A DNA stretch of 16,922 nucleotides from CAZMUD01 sp964569715 (lineage in GTDB: Bacteria; Chloroflexota; Dehalococcoidia; Dehalococcoidales; UBA2162), in contig CAZMUD010000020.1 of the NCBI GenBank assembly GCA_964569715.1, positions 1-16,922 of the forward strand. The letters are read 5' to 3'. The notes under the pieces are model-generated. The model did no database searches. It saw nothing but the letters and a program-made list of their open reading frames with translations, and was not told the DNA's origin. Made by a program: the position numbers and the translations under genes. Of this stretch, positions 1 through 7,800 are shown in pieces. The stretch's first letter is position 1. Each line of letters begins with the position of its first letter.

Positions 1-778
1 GGGTAGCTAAGGCTTCACCATCCACATCCTCAGCGACAATAAGCAGGTTCTTTGATACCTGTAGTATCTTCTCCAGAGCCGGTAAAAGGTCAGATACCGC
101 CGAGATTTTCTTATCAGTGAGAAGGATATAGGGGTCTTCTATCTCCGTTTCCATCTTCTCGGCATTAGTGATGAAATAGGGGCTAATATAGCCACGGTCA
201 AATTGCAGCCCCTCTACATATTCCGTTTCATACTTTACACCTTTGGATTCCTCAACGGTGATAACCCCGTCCTTGCCTACCTTCTCCATCACCTCAGCAA
301 TTAAATCACCAATCTCCCTATCAACTGCGGTAATAGTTCCTACCTGAGCAATCTGTTCCTTACCCTTTACCTCGGTAGATACCCGTTTAATCTCATCAAT
401 AATAGCCCCTGTTGCCTTCTCAATGCCCTTCTTTAGCAACATGGGCTCGGCTCCAGCAGCTATATTCTTGAAGCCTTCCGTAATAATAGCGTGAGCCAGA
501 AGAGTTGAGGTAGTAGTACCATCACCACAGGCATCGTTGGTCTTGGTGGCTGCTTCTTTAACTAATTGCACCCCCATGTTCTCAAAGGGGTCAGGAAGCT
601 CAATCTCCTTGGCGATGGTAACCCCATCATCAATTACTGATGGTGCCCCCCACTTCTTATCCAGCGCCACGCAATGTCCCTTAGGTCCCAGCGTTACTTT
701 GACTGCGTCAGCTAGAGTGTCTATCCCTCTCTTCAGGGCGTGCCTGAGTTCCTCATCAAATACAATCTGTTTAGCCAT
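1..778 (-). CDS. groL: Chaperonin GroEL, 60 kDa subunit (N-terminal part, cut by window edge)
   Basis: GroEL forms the double-ring ATP-driven folding chamber that works with GroES in the cytoplasm. About 259 of the usual ~540 codons are visible, read from ATG at 778. The start MAKQIVFDEE, the phosphate-binding TLGPKG near residue 30, GVTIAKEIELPDPFENMG and the nucleotide motif GDGTTT (about residues 85-90) are characteristic. An AAGGAGGGG ribosome site sits a few bases upstream, and groES ends 32 bases before the start, so the two form the usual groES-groL operon. One variation is GPKGHCVAL where most bacteria have GPKGRNVVL; from memory this H-x-VAL form occurs in Dehalococcoidia, which supports the lineage guess. 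The C-terminal half lies outside the window. Confidence 0.97.
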   Translation of the reverse strand, partial: MAKQIVFDEELRHALKRGIDTLADAVKVTLGPKGHCVALDKKWGAPSVIDDGVTIAKEIELPDPFENMGVQLVKEAATKTNDACGDGTTTSTLLAHAIITEGFKNIAAGAEPMLLKKGIEKATGAIIDEIKRVSTEVKGKEQIAQVGTITAVDREIGDLIAEVMEKVGKDGVITVEESKGVKYETEYVEGLQFDRGYISPYFITNAEKMETEIEDPYILLTDKKISAVSDLLPALEKILQVSKNLLIVAEDVDGEALAT

Positions 779-810
779 TTTCCCCTCCTTACCTATACTA
801 ACCTGTTTTG

Positions 811-1122
811 TTACTTGGGCTTCTTAGCTTTGGGCTTCTTAGCTAGAATATCGCTCTCACGCAAGATTATTAAATCTTCATCATCAACCTTAATCTCCGT
901 GCCTCCATATCTAGCATAAATCACTATATCACCCACCTTGACATCCATAGCTATCCGTTTTCCATCCTCGGATAACCTGCCCGGACCGACAGCCAGAACC
1001 TCCCCTTCCTGGGGTTTCTCCTTAACTGTGTCGGGCAAAACAATCCCACCCTTGGTCACCTCCTCCCTTTCAATCGGCTTGACCACCAGCCGGTCAGCCA
1101 ACGGCTCAAGTTTAACCACCAT
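811..1122 (-). CDS. groES: Co-chaperonin GroES
   Basis: This is the 10 kDa heptameric lid of the GroEL chamber. The 103 residues begin VKLEPLADRLVVKPIE, the usual first strand. The mobile loop that docks on GroEL is residues ~18-35 (EEVTKGGIVLPDT), followed by GEVLAVGPGR, VGDIVIYARYGGTEIKVD and a final ILRESDIL. The family is usually 94-100 residues; the excess is a lysine-rich tail made of AKKPK twice in tandem. ATG at 1122 follows a strong GGAGG site. It is the first gene of the operon with groL and is probably repressed by HrcA through the CIRCE element just upstream. Confidence 0.97.
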   Translation of the reverse strand: MVVKLEPLADRLVVKPIEREEVTKGGIVLPDTVKEKPQEGEVLAVGPGRLSEDGKRIAMDVKVGDIVIYARYGGTEIKVDDEDLIILRESDILAKKPKAKKPK

Positions 1123-1171
1123 TCTAGTCCTCCTTCCTCAAACTAAATTAACAACTCACCGTACTAATTTA

Positions 1172-1198
1172 TTAGCACTCTCGCCCTTAGACTGCTAA
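1172..1198 (-). promoter_or_regulatory. CIRCE operator (HrcA binding site)
   Basis: TTAGCACTC, nine spacer bases, GACTGCTAA. The family consensus is TTAGCACTC-N9-GAGTGCTAA, so the only deviation is one base in the second arm. It lies ~50 bases before groES and directly downstream of the -10 box, overlapping the predicted start point, the usual position for heat-shock repression by HrcA. hrcA itself is not in the window. Confidence 0.93.
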
Positions 1199-1205
1199 CT
1201 ACTAT

Positions 1206-1234
1206 ATAATAGCGCAGATAGACATCTGCCGCAA
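1206..1234 (-). promoter_or_regulatory. Housekeeping-sigma promoter of groES-groL
   Basis: Read on the minus strand: TTGCGG (1234-1229), a 17-base spacer, then TATTAT (1211-1206). The -10 matches 5 of 6 consensus positions and the -35 is weak. The predicted start point falls inside or at the edge of the CIRCE operator. The spacer holds a 6-bp inverted repeat, GCAGAT-N4-ATCTGC (1214-1229). Confidence 0.65.
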
Positions 1235-1343
1235 CTCAATAAATATTTATCTACAGCTAACAACAATAACTGAGAGACCTCCTGGGGCTCCAAAGCCCTT
1301 TATTCTCTGCAAAATGCCCTCTTTGCTATATATCGCTCTCATT

Positions 1344-1381
1344 TGAGATTGCTTATTAATCCTTTAATAACAATAATCTCA
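1344..1381. repeat. Imperfect AT-rich inverted repeat upstream of the amidohydrolase promoter
   Basis: TGAGATT (1344-1350) pairs with AATCTCA (1375-1381), and inside it TTATTAA (1353-1359) pairs with TTAATAA (1364-1370), with unequal bulges between the arms. It ends 11 bases before the -35 box at 1393, so it could be an operator, though AT-rich spacers often show chance palindromes. The rest of the 1235-1392 spacer shows only a short GGGCT/AGCCC hairpin near 1285-1300 and no gene. Confidence 0.4.
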
Positions 1382-1392
1382 GGTGCACTAGG

Positions 1393-1422
1393 TTGAAGTG
1401 AAGCGGAGCGTTCTGCTATAAT
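1393..1422 (+). promoter_or_regulatory. Promoter of the amidohydrolase-thpR operon, likely leaderless
   Basis: TTGAAG (1393-1398), 18 bases, then a perfect TATAAT (1417-1422) preceded by TGC, giving an extended -10. Seven bases past the -10 falls exactly on the A of ATG at 1429. No Shine-Dalgarno sequence precedes that ATG. Confidence 0.7.
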
Positions 1423-1428
1423 GTGGCG

Positions 1429-2289
1429 ATGATTATTGACTTTCATACCCATATCTTTCCTCCCCGGATAAAGAAAAACCGAAGTAAATATATTGATAGC
1501 GATTCCTGTTTCGCTATTTTATATTCCTCTCCTAATGCCAAGCTGGCTACCGCTGATGAGCTCATCGCCAGTATGGATAAAGAGGGAATTGATATATCGG
1601 TCGTGCTCAATGTCGGCTGGACTACACATGAGCTATGTGTTGAAACCAACGACTACATCCTGGAGTCAGTTGCCCGCTATCCGAAGCGCTTGATAGGTTT
1701 CTGCACTGTTCAGCCCCTGTCGCTTGGAGCTGCCTTAGATGAAATTGAGCGCTGTGCTAAAGGGGGAATAAGGGGAGTCGGCGAAATGAGACCGGATATG
1801 CAGTTACTTGACCTCAGGGATGAGGAGGTGATGACGCCCCTTATTGAGGTAATAACCAGGCATAACCTAATCTTGCTTACCCATACCTCTGAGCCAGTAG
1901 GTCATGAGTATCCGGGTAAGGGAGGCATTACCCCGGATATTCTCTATCCCCTTATTACCAGCTTCCCTGATTTAACCTTGGTCTGCGCTCACTGGGGCGG
2001 CGGTTTACCCTTCTATGCTTTAATGCCCGAGGTAAAAAAGGCGATGAGCAACGTCTTTTTTGATACAGCGGCTTCGCCCTTCCTGTATAATCCTCAGATA
2101 TATAATCAGGTTAGCCAACTTGTTGGTGCTGATAAGATTCTTTTCGGCAGCGACTACCCCCTGCTGGCACAGAGTCGCCTGCTTAAGGAGATTGAGTCTC
2201 TGGATTTGCCCGGGGAAACAGAGCGCCTGCTCCTATCCGGTAATGCCCAGAGGTTGCTGGGAATTAAAGGAGAGTCGGGCAAGGCTTGA
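1429..2289 (+). CDS. Metal-dependent hydrolase, amidohydrolase-2 family (TIM barrel)
   Basis: The 286-residue protein has the metal-site pattern of the amidohydrolase-2 family (PF04909 type): DFHTH with H6 and H8 on strand 1, H152 in THTSEP, H188 in CAHWGGG, and D242 in FGSDYP near the end. Members include decarboxylases and C-C or C-N hydrolases acting on ring acids and lactones; the substrate cannot be read from the sequence. There is no signal peptide, so it should be cytoplasmic. GTG at 1423 would also open the frame, but it abuts the -10 box and would not be transcribed, so ATG 1429 is preferred and translation would be leaderless. thpR follows after 3 bases, suggesting coupled translation. 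A TatD-type nuclease is the nearest alternative, but the HWGGG and GSDYP motifs fit amidohydrolase-2 better. Confidence 0.85.
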   Translation: MIIDFHTHIFPPRIKKNRSKYIDSDSCFAILYSSPNAKLATADELIASMDKEGIDISVVLNVGWTTHELCVETNDYILESVARYPKRLIGFCTVQPLSLGAALDEIERCAKGGIRGVGEMRPDMQLLDLRDEEVMTPLIEVITRHNLILLTHTSEPVGHEYPGKGGITPDILYPLITSFPDLTLVCAHWGGGLPFYALMPEVKKAMSNVFFDTAASPFLYNPQIYNQVSQLVGADKILFGSDYPLLAQSRLLKEIESLDLPGETERLLLSGNAQRLLGIKGESGKA

Positions 2290-2292
2290 GCT

Positions 2293-2889
2293 ATGGAGCA
2301 AATTCGCTCTTTCATTGCTATTGAGCTGCCAAATAGACTAAGGCTGGAGCTTGGTCAGCTTGAGGCTCAGTTGAAATTGGGCAAGCAGCCCTGGGTGAAG
2401 TGGGTTAACCCGGATAGTATTCATCTGACGCTGAAGTTCCTGGGCAATATTGCTAGCGACAGGACTGGTGAAATAACCAGGGCAATGGAGGCGGCTGCCC
2501 AGGGAATACCTTCCTTCCACCTGGAGGTCAAAGACCTGGGAGTTTTCCCCAATTTGAAGCGAGTTCAGGTAGTCTGGGTTGGGATAAGCGGGGAGGTGGA
2601 TAAGCTGGGTGAGTTTCAGCAACGCCTTGAGTCTAATCTGGCGCATCTCGGCTTTGCTCCTGAATCACGACCATTTACGCCCCATTTGACCCTAGCCCGG
2701 CTTCGCAACCAGGCATCTTTAGATGAGCGGCAAAGGTTTGGACAGCTTATAGCCGAAACCAGATTTGATGCCGGTAGTATTAAGGTAGATGCTATCAACC
2801 TGATGAGAAGCCAGCTTACCAGGGAAGGTGCTATTTATAGTCGGATTAGTTCGGTCAGGCTAAAAAACCTGCCAACAATTATTACTTAG
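2293..2889 (+). CDS. thpR: RNA 2',3'-cyclic phosphodiesterase (2H family, '2'-5' RNA ligase')
   Basis: The 198-residue protein belongs to the LigT/ThpR branch of the 2H phosphoesterases, which open 2',3'-cyclic phosphates on RNA ends and can join tRNA halves in vitro. Both catalytic HxTx motifs are present: H44-L-T46 in SIHLTLKFLGN and H131-L-T133 in TPHLTLAR. The start RSFIAIELP and the late strand INLMRSQLTREGAIYS are typical, and the length is normal for the family (~180-200). ATG 2293 lies 3 bases after the amidohydrolase stop with only a weak AAGG upstream, so translation probably depends on re-initiation. Its natural substrate in bacteria is uncertain. Confidence 0.93.
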   Translation: MEQIRSFIAIELPNRLRLELGQLEAQLKLGKQPWVKWVNPDSIHLTLKFLGNIASDRTGEITRAMEAAAQGIPSFHLEVKDLGVFPNLKRVQVVWVGISGEVDKLGEFQQRLESNLAHLGFAPESRPFTPHLTLARLRNQASLDERQRFGQLIAETRFDAGSIKVDAINLMRSQLTREGAIYSRISSVRLKNLPTIIT

Positions 2890-2944
2890 TCGGTAAGAAA
2901 AGTGCTAATTATAAATAAATTAGCCCCGTCAGTCTGAAAAGCCC

Positions 2945-2973
2945 TTGCCAAGACTTACTGCTTAGTGTATACT
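2945..2973 (+). promoter_or_regulatory. Promoter of the zinc ribbon-comF-coaE group
   Basis: TTGCCA (2945-2950), exactly 17 bases, TATACT (2968-2973). The predicted start is near 2980, leaving a leader of about 28 bases that contains GGAGG (2996-3000), 7 bases before GTG 3008. Confidence 0.7.
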
Positions 2974-3007
2974 GTAGAAAATTCGATTCCGGCTGGGAGG
3001 TGGACTC

Positions 3008-3220
3008 GTGGAACAATTTAATTTCCCTAAATGTCAGAAGTGCAAGACTGGAGACCTGGTGCCCCTATCCGATTTCGGCAGCCAAGGGGCCAATATTCAT
3101 TACAAAGCATGGGTTTGCACCAATCCTGATTGCGGCTTCAACCTGAAAATCAGGAATGGCGATGTCTATATTGATGAACCCATTATGAGCGGAGCACTGC
3201 ATAGCAACCGCTCCCGCTAA
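3008..3220 (+). CDS. Small zinc ribbon protein of unknown function
   Basis: This 70-residue protein has four cysteines set as a zinc ribbon: C9-x2-C12 and C37-x4-C42, with a CTNPDCGF knuckle resembling those of transcription-factor and ribosomal zinc ribbons. It has no signal peptide, membrane segment or other domain. GTG 3008 is supported by GGAGG 7 bases upstream and a good promoter further up, so I regard it as real despite its size. It comes first in a run with comF (46-base gap) and coaE. The fold would suit nucleic-acid or protein contact, but no role can be assigned. Confidence 0.85.
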   Translation: MEQFNFPKCQKCKTGDLVPLSDFGSQGANIHYKAWVCTNPDCGFNLKIRNGDVYIDEPIMSGALHSNRSR

Positions 3221-3266
3221 AGTATTTAGCGGCTGACTCTAAAGTCTTAGGTTATGGATAGTAAGT

Positions 3267-3968
3267 GTGCTTCCTCAAGTAGCTAGGCTGGGGGGAATAG
3301 CACTCAACCTTTTATTTCCACAATGGTGTGTAGGCTGTGGCAAAAGGGGTGATTTTATCTGCCACTCCTGCCGCAGCTCGCTACCTCGAATTATGCCTCC
3401 GCTTTGTCCCAGGTGTGGTAAACCCCAGTCCAGCGGTATACTCTGCTCAAACTGTGTTAGTTGGCAAGCCGAGATAGATGGTATTCGTTCCCCATTCCGC
3501 TTTGACGGAGTAATGCGCCAAGCCATCCATCAGCTAAAGTACAGAAACCTTAGAACGCTAGCGGCACCCCTGGCTCGGTTGCTAAACGATTATCTGATTA
3601 CCAACCCTGTGCCTGGGGAGGTTCTGGTGCCAGTGCCACTACACCGGAAACGATTGAGGGAGCGCGGTTATAATCAATCCAGCCTGCTGGCCAGGGAGCT
3701 AAGCAAGCTCACCATCTTACCAGTAGTGGATAATTGTCTTATCCGACAGCGGCACGCTCCTCCTCAGACCCGGACATCGACTGTAGATGAGAGGCAGAGC
3801 AATGTAGCCAATGCTTTTGCCTGCGGTGACCAAAGGCTAAGGGATAAGCAAGTGCTGCTTATTGATGACGTCTCCACCTCTGGAGCTACCCTTGATGCCT
3901 GTGCTGCAGCCTTGAAAGCAGCCGGAGCTACATCAGTGTGGGGACTGGTTCTGGCCAGAGAGATTTAA
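3267..3968 (+). CDS. comF: ComF family phosphoribosyltransferase-like protein
   Basis: ComF proteins are needed for DNA uptake in competent bacteria and combine an N-terminal double zinc finger with a type I phosphoribosyltransferase fold. Here the finger cysteines are C21/C24/C32/C35 and C47/C50/C60/C63. VPVPLHRKRLRERGYNQS follows, a family hallmark, and the PRPP-binding loop VLLIDDVSTSGAT is at residues 196-208. The 233-residue length is usual. The annotated start is GTG 3267, which lacks a good ribosome site. An in-frame ATA at 3258 lies 6 bases after AGG and would add three residues, which is notable given the ATA starts suspected elsewhere here. The stop codon is part of the TAAAGGAG site serving coaE. 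No other competence gene is present, so a role in uptake is by family only. Confidence 0.9.
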   Translation: MLPQVARLGGIALNLLFPQWCVGCGKRGDFICHSCRSSLPRIMPPLCPRCGKPQSSGILCSNCVSWQAEIDGIRSPFRFDGVMRQAIHQLKYRNLRTLAAPLARLLNDYLITNPVPGEVLVPVPLHRKRLRERGYNQSSLLARELSKLTILPVVDNCLIRQRHAPPQTRTSTVDERQSNVANAFACGDQRLRDKQVLLIDDVSTSGATLDACAAALKAAGATSVWGLVLAREI

Positions 3969-3982
3969 AGGAGTCTAGAACG

Positions 3983-4591
3983 ATGAAGGTCATAGGTCTT
4001 ACCGGTGGTATAGGTAGTGGCAAGAGCACTGTATCACAGTGCCTGGCTGAACTGGGTGCCGTCATCATAGATGCGGATAAGGTCGGGCATGAAGCATTCA
4101 AACCTAATACCAAGGCGTGGCGCGAGGTAGTGACCACCTTTGGCAGGCAGATTCTTACTCCGAGTGGTGAAGTTGACCGTAAAAAGCTGGGGGAGATAGT
4201 GTTTAACGACCCTGAGTCTTTATCGAAGCTGAACCAGATAATGCACCCCCGGATGTATGACATGGTGAAAGACCGGATAGAGGAATACCGGCGACAGGGA
4301 GTAGATGTGGTGGTGCTTGAAGCTGCCGTCTTGATTGAGGCCAACTGGACTCCACTGGTGGACGAGGTCTGGGTTACCGTAGCCCCTGAGGCTACGGTGC
4401 CCGAGCGCATTAAAAAGCAGCGCCGGCTAGATGAGAAACAAACCTTGGCTCGCATCCGCTCCCAGCTACCTCAAGAGGAGCGGGTAAAGCATGCCGATGT
4501 GGCAATCAATAATGCTGGCGAGCTTGATGAGGTAAAGACAAAAGTAAAAGAACTATGGGAAAAACTTCACGCACAAAAAGATTGCGGCTAG
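3983..4591 (+). CDS. coaE: Dephospho-CoA kinase
   Basis: CoaE adds the 3'-phosphate to dephospho-CoA, the last step of coenzyme A synthesis. The 202-residue protein opens MKVIGLTGGIGSGKST, with the P-loop at residues 8-16, followed by the acid pair DAD at 30-32, HPRMYDMV and VVLEAAVLIEANW, and a lid region with RIKKQ. An upstream ATG at 3938 would add 15 residues lying inside the comF gene. ATG 3983 is preferred because AAAGGAG sits 9 bases before it and the P-loop then falls at the usual position. The gap after comF is 14 bases, so the two are co-translated. No clear terminator follows; the rpoB promoter starts 39 bases later. Confidence 0.96.
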   Translation: MKVIGLTGGIGSGKSTVSQCLAELGAVIIDADKVGHEAFKPNTKAWREVVTTFGRQILTPSGEVDRKKLGEIVFNDPESLSKLNQIMHPRMYDMVKDRIEEYRRQGVDVVVLEAAVLIEANWTPLVDEVWVTVAPEATVPERIKKQRRLDEKQTLARIRSQLPQEERVKHADVAINNAGELDEVKTKVKELWEKLHAQKDCG

Positions 4592-4630
4592 GATGTTTAC
4601 TTTTTAATTGCGCGGAACCTCAAAAAATAC

Positions 4631-4659
4631 TTGACAAATATTAAAAACAGTGGTATTAT
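4631..4659 (+). promoter_or_regulatory. Strong promoter of rpoB-rpoC
   Basis: A perfect TTGACA (4631-4636), exactly 17 bases, TATTAT (4654-4659, 5 of 6 consensus). It is the closest match to the housekeeping consensus in the window. The start point should be near 4666, leaving a leader of ~140 bases before rpoB. Confidence 0.85.
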
Positions 4660-4674
4660 GATAGTTTGACAGTT

Positions 4675-4767
4675 ATGCCTCTTAAGGTTTTTTCCTTTAT
4701 TTTATATCCAATCTTTTTATACCCCGCCACTAGCTGCGTGCCTTGTTTGGTATTATTACCTCGTTAA
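4675..4767 (+). CDS. Possible 30-codon leader ORF in the rpoB leader
   Basis: ATG 4675 opens 30 codons of a hydrophobic peptide beginning MPLKVFSFILYP, ending at TAA 4765-4767. The ATG lies only ~9 bases after the predicted start point and has no ribosome site, so it would be nearly leaderless. The TAA overlaps the ATG of the next mini-ORF. The length and AT-rich sequence allow chance; there is no direct sign of translation. Confidence 0.25.
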   Translation: MPLKVFSFILYPIFLYPATSCVPCLVLLPR

Positions 4768-4799
4768 TGCAAAATTCTGCGGGCTTGTTTGAGGAGTAG
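4767..4799 (+). CDS. Possible 10-codon second leader ORF ending on the rpoB ribosome site
   Basis: It starts in a TAATG overlap with the previous mini-ORF and codes for MQNSAGLFEE. Its last codons and stop (GAGGAGTAG) are the same bases as the rpoB Shine-Dalgarno sequence GAGGAG (4791-4796). Ribosomes translating it would stop on the rpoB ribosome site. It may equally be a chance reading frame. Confidence 0.22.
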   Translation: MQNSAGLFEE

Positions 4800-4808
4800 A
4801 GTTACTAA

Positions 4809-7800
4809 ATGGTTTTTATGCCATCAGCAGACGTTGGAAGAATGATGTCTCCTGTTCCCAGAAAATCTTACGCCAAGTTACCCCAGATACTAGCCGTCCC
4901 CAATCTGATAAAAGTCCAACTAGACTCATTCCGCTGGTTTCAGGAAGAGGGGCTAAGGCAATTGCTGGAGGAGATATCCCCTATCAAGGACTTCACCGGC
5001 AATAGGCTGGAGATTACCATTACCGGCTACGAGTTCCGTGAGCCGCGTCACTCCGAGCAAGAGTGCTGTCAGCGAGACCTAACCTACTCTGCCCCCCTCT
5101 ATGTTAAGACGAGGTTGCTGGTTAAGGGAACGGGGGAAATCAAGGAACAAGAGCTATTTTTCGGTGACATCCCCTTGATGACAACTAGAGGCACCTTTAT
5201 TACCGGGGGAGCTGAACGGGTAGTAGTAAGCCAGTTGCTTCGTTCTCCGGGTATCTACCTCATCACTGACGAAGACCCCGCCAGTGGCCGTAAATTATGC
5301 CGTGCTAAGCTAATCCCCAGCCACGGAGCCTGGCTGGAGTTTGAGACTAGCCACCCAGATGTAATCTCAGTCAAGATAAACGGTAAACGGAAGGTTCCTT
5401 GTTCTACACTATTACGGGCTATTGGCTACAGTAGTGATGAGCAGCTGCTCAGCCTGTTCTCTGAAGAAGACACTTCTCCGGAGCACCAATTCGTCAGGTC
5501 AACTATAGAGCGTGAGCCTTCGGTTAGGAATCAGTCTGAGGCTCTGATTAGCATCTATAGAAAATTGCGTCCCGGTGACCCACCGAATATTGAAAATGCC
5601 AGAAAGCTAATAGACAATATGTTCTTTAATTCCCTGCATTATGACCTGGGGTATGTGGGACGCTATAAGCTCAATAAGCGGTTAGGGCTTGAAGATAAAG
5701 TTAAAGAAGACCAACGAACCCTGACCAGCGAAGATATTGTAGAGATAATCAGACACATCATTATGGTTAATAATGATAGTGACACCGCCGACGATATTGA
5801 CCATCTAGGAAATCGGCGAGTGCGTACCGTTGGTGAGCTGGTTCAAAACCAGTTTCGTATTGGTTTACTACGCTTGGAGCGGGTAGCCAGGGAGCGTATG
5901 AGCACAGTTCCCACCGAATCAGCTATCCCCAGCGCCTTGATCAACATTCGCCCCGTAGTGGCCGCTATCAGGGAGTTCTTCGGCAGTTCACAGTTATCAC
6001 AGTTTATGGACCAAACCAATCCCCTGGCTGAGCTAACTCATAAGCGCCGCCTATCAGCCATGGGACCAAGAGGGCTATCTCGTGAGCGTGCTGGCTTTGA
6101 AGTTCGCGATGTCCACTTTTCCCACTATGGTAGAATCTGCCCTATTGAGACACCAGAGGGACCTAACATCGGCCTCATCGGCTCTCTCGCCACTTATAGC
6201 CGGATTAACTGGTATGGTTTCATTGAGACACCCTACCGCCGGGTCATCTCAGAGGTGAGCAACGACTACGAGGGGCTGATAGGTAAAACAATCAGGATGG
6301 CGGTACTTGATGACGAGGGTAAAACTATAGTGAAAGCCGGTACCACCACTACCCCCAAGCATGTCAGCCGGCTATCTAAGCTATCTCCCAGAATGGTAAA
6401 GGTGGTGCCTTTCGTCTCTGACGAAGCAGTTTACCTCTCAGCCGACGAGGAGGATAAATATACTATTGCCCAGGCTAATGCCCGTCTTGATGCCAATAAC
6501 CAGTTTGTAGATGAAAAGGTTGAAGCCAGACTGAGTGGCCGCTACCTACGAGAGGTACCTGATAAAATTGATTTTATGGATGTATCGCCCAAGCAGATAT
6601 TCAGTGTCGCCACATCACTAATACCCTTCCTAGAGCATGATGATGCTAATCGCGCCCTGATGGGCTCCAACATGCAGCGGCAAGCTGTGCCGCTACTTTC
6701 TCCCAAGGCACCCCTGGTGGCTACTGGTATGGAAGCAGAAGCCGCCAAGCATAGCGGGCAGGTTCTGTTTGCTCAAAATGCAGGAGTGGTAACCTCGGTT
6801 ACTGGCTTACACGAGGATGGTCAAAACAAAACGAAAATTGTAGTTACCATGGATAACGACAATACTGATACATACGAGCTAATGAAGTTTGTGCGCACTA
6901 ATCAGGGAACTTGCATTAACCAGCGCCCTATAGTGAACAAGGGTGACCGGGTAGAGGTGGGACAGGTTCTGGTCGATAGTTCGTCTATGGAACAGGGCGA
7001 GCTGGCTCTGGGGCAGAATGTGCTGTGCGCCTTTATGAGTTGGGAAGGCTACAACTTTGAGGATGCCATCATCATCAGCAATCGCCTGGTGGAGAGGGAT
7101 ACGTTTACCTCTATTCATATTGAGAAGCATGAGGTAGAAGCCAGAGACACCAAGTTAGGGCCTGAGGAAATCACCAGAGACATACCTAATGTAGGTGAGG
7201 AAAGTCTGCGGGAGCTTGATGAAGAAGGTATTATTCGGATCGGTGCTGAGGTGGGTCCAGACGATATACTGGTCGGTAAAATTACCCCAAAGGGAGAGGC
7301 TGAGCTATCGGCTGAAGAGAAACTTTTGCGGGCTATCTTTGGTGAGAAAGCGCGAGAGGTGAAAGACACCTCGCTACGGGTACCTCATGGTGAGTGGGGC
7401 AAGGTGATTAATGTAAAAGACTTCTCTGGCGATGACCTACCCGCCGGGGTTAATAAATTGGTGCAGGTCTGGGTTGCCCAGAGACGGAGGATTGCGGTGG
7501 GGGACAAGCTAGCCGGGCGGCATGGCAACAAGGGGGTTGTCTCCATCTTAGCCCCAGCTGAAGATATGCCTTTCCTTCCTGATGGCACGCCGGTAGATAT
7601 TATCCTCAATCCCATAGGCGTCCCATCACGTATGAATATTGGCCAAGTTCTGGAAACCCATCTCGGCTGGGCGGCCAAGATGCTGGGCTTCAAAGTCCTT
7701 ACTCCTGTCTTTGATGGTGCCAATGACATTGCTATCGAGGATGCCCTGGCCAAGGCTTGGTTAGCCCAAAAAGCCGGGGCTGTTGACCTGGACCCTGATA

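Noticed and set aside
537..827. 96-codon plus-strand ORF
   Set aside because: It lies antisense to the groL start and has no domain or ribosome site; it is a shadow of GroEL coding bias.
1283..1306. Small GGGCT-CCAA-AGCCC hairpin followed by TTTATT
   Set aside because: The stem is only 5 bp and no plus-strand gene lies upstream for it to terminate.
1423..1428. GTG start for the amidohydrolase
   Set aside because: It directly abuts the TATAAT box, so it should not be in the transcript; ATG 1429 coincides with the expected start point.
2901..2924. AGTGCTAA...TTAGC palindrome resembling CIRCE after thpR
   Set aside because: The arms are in the opposite order to CIRCE (half-sites inside out) and it lies behind a gene; it is more likely a weak AT-rich hairpin. 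It also lacks a T tract, so I did not call a terminator.
3928..4455. 175-codon minus-strand ORF
   Set aside because: It is fully antisense to coaE, whose motifs are complete, and its composition is Ser/Thr-rich as expected from reverse reading.
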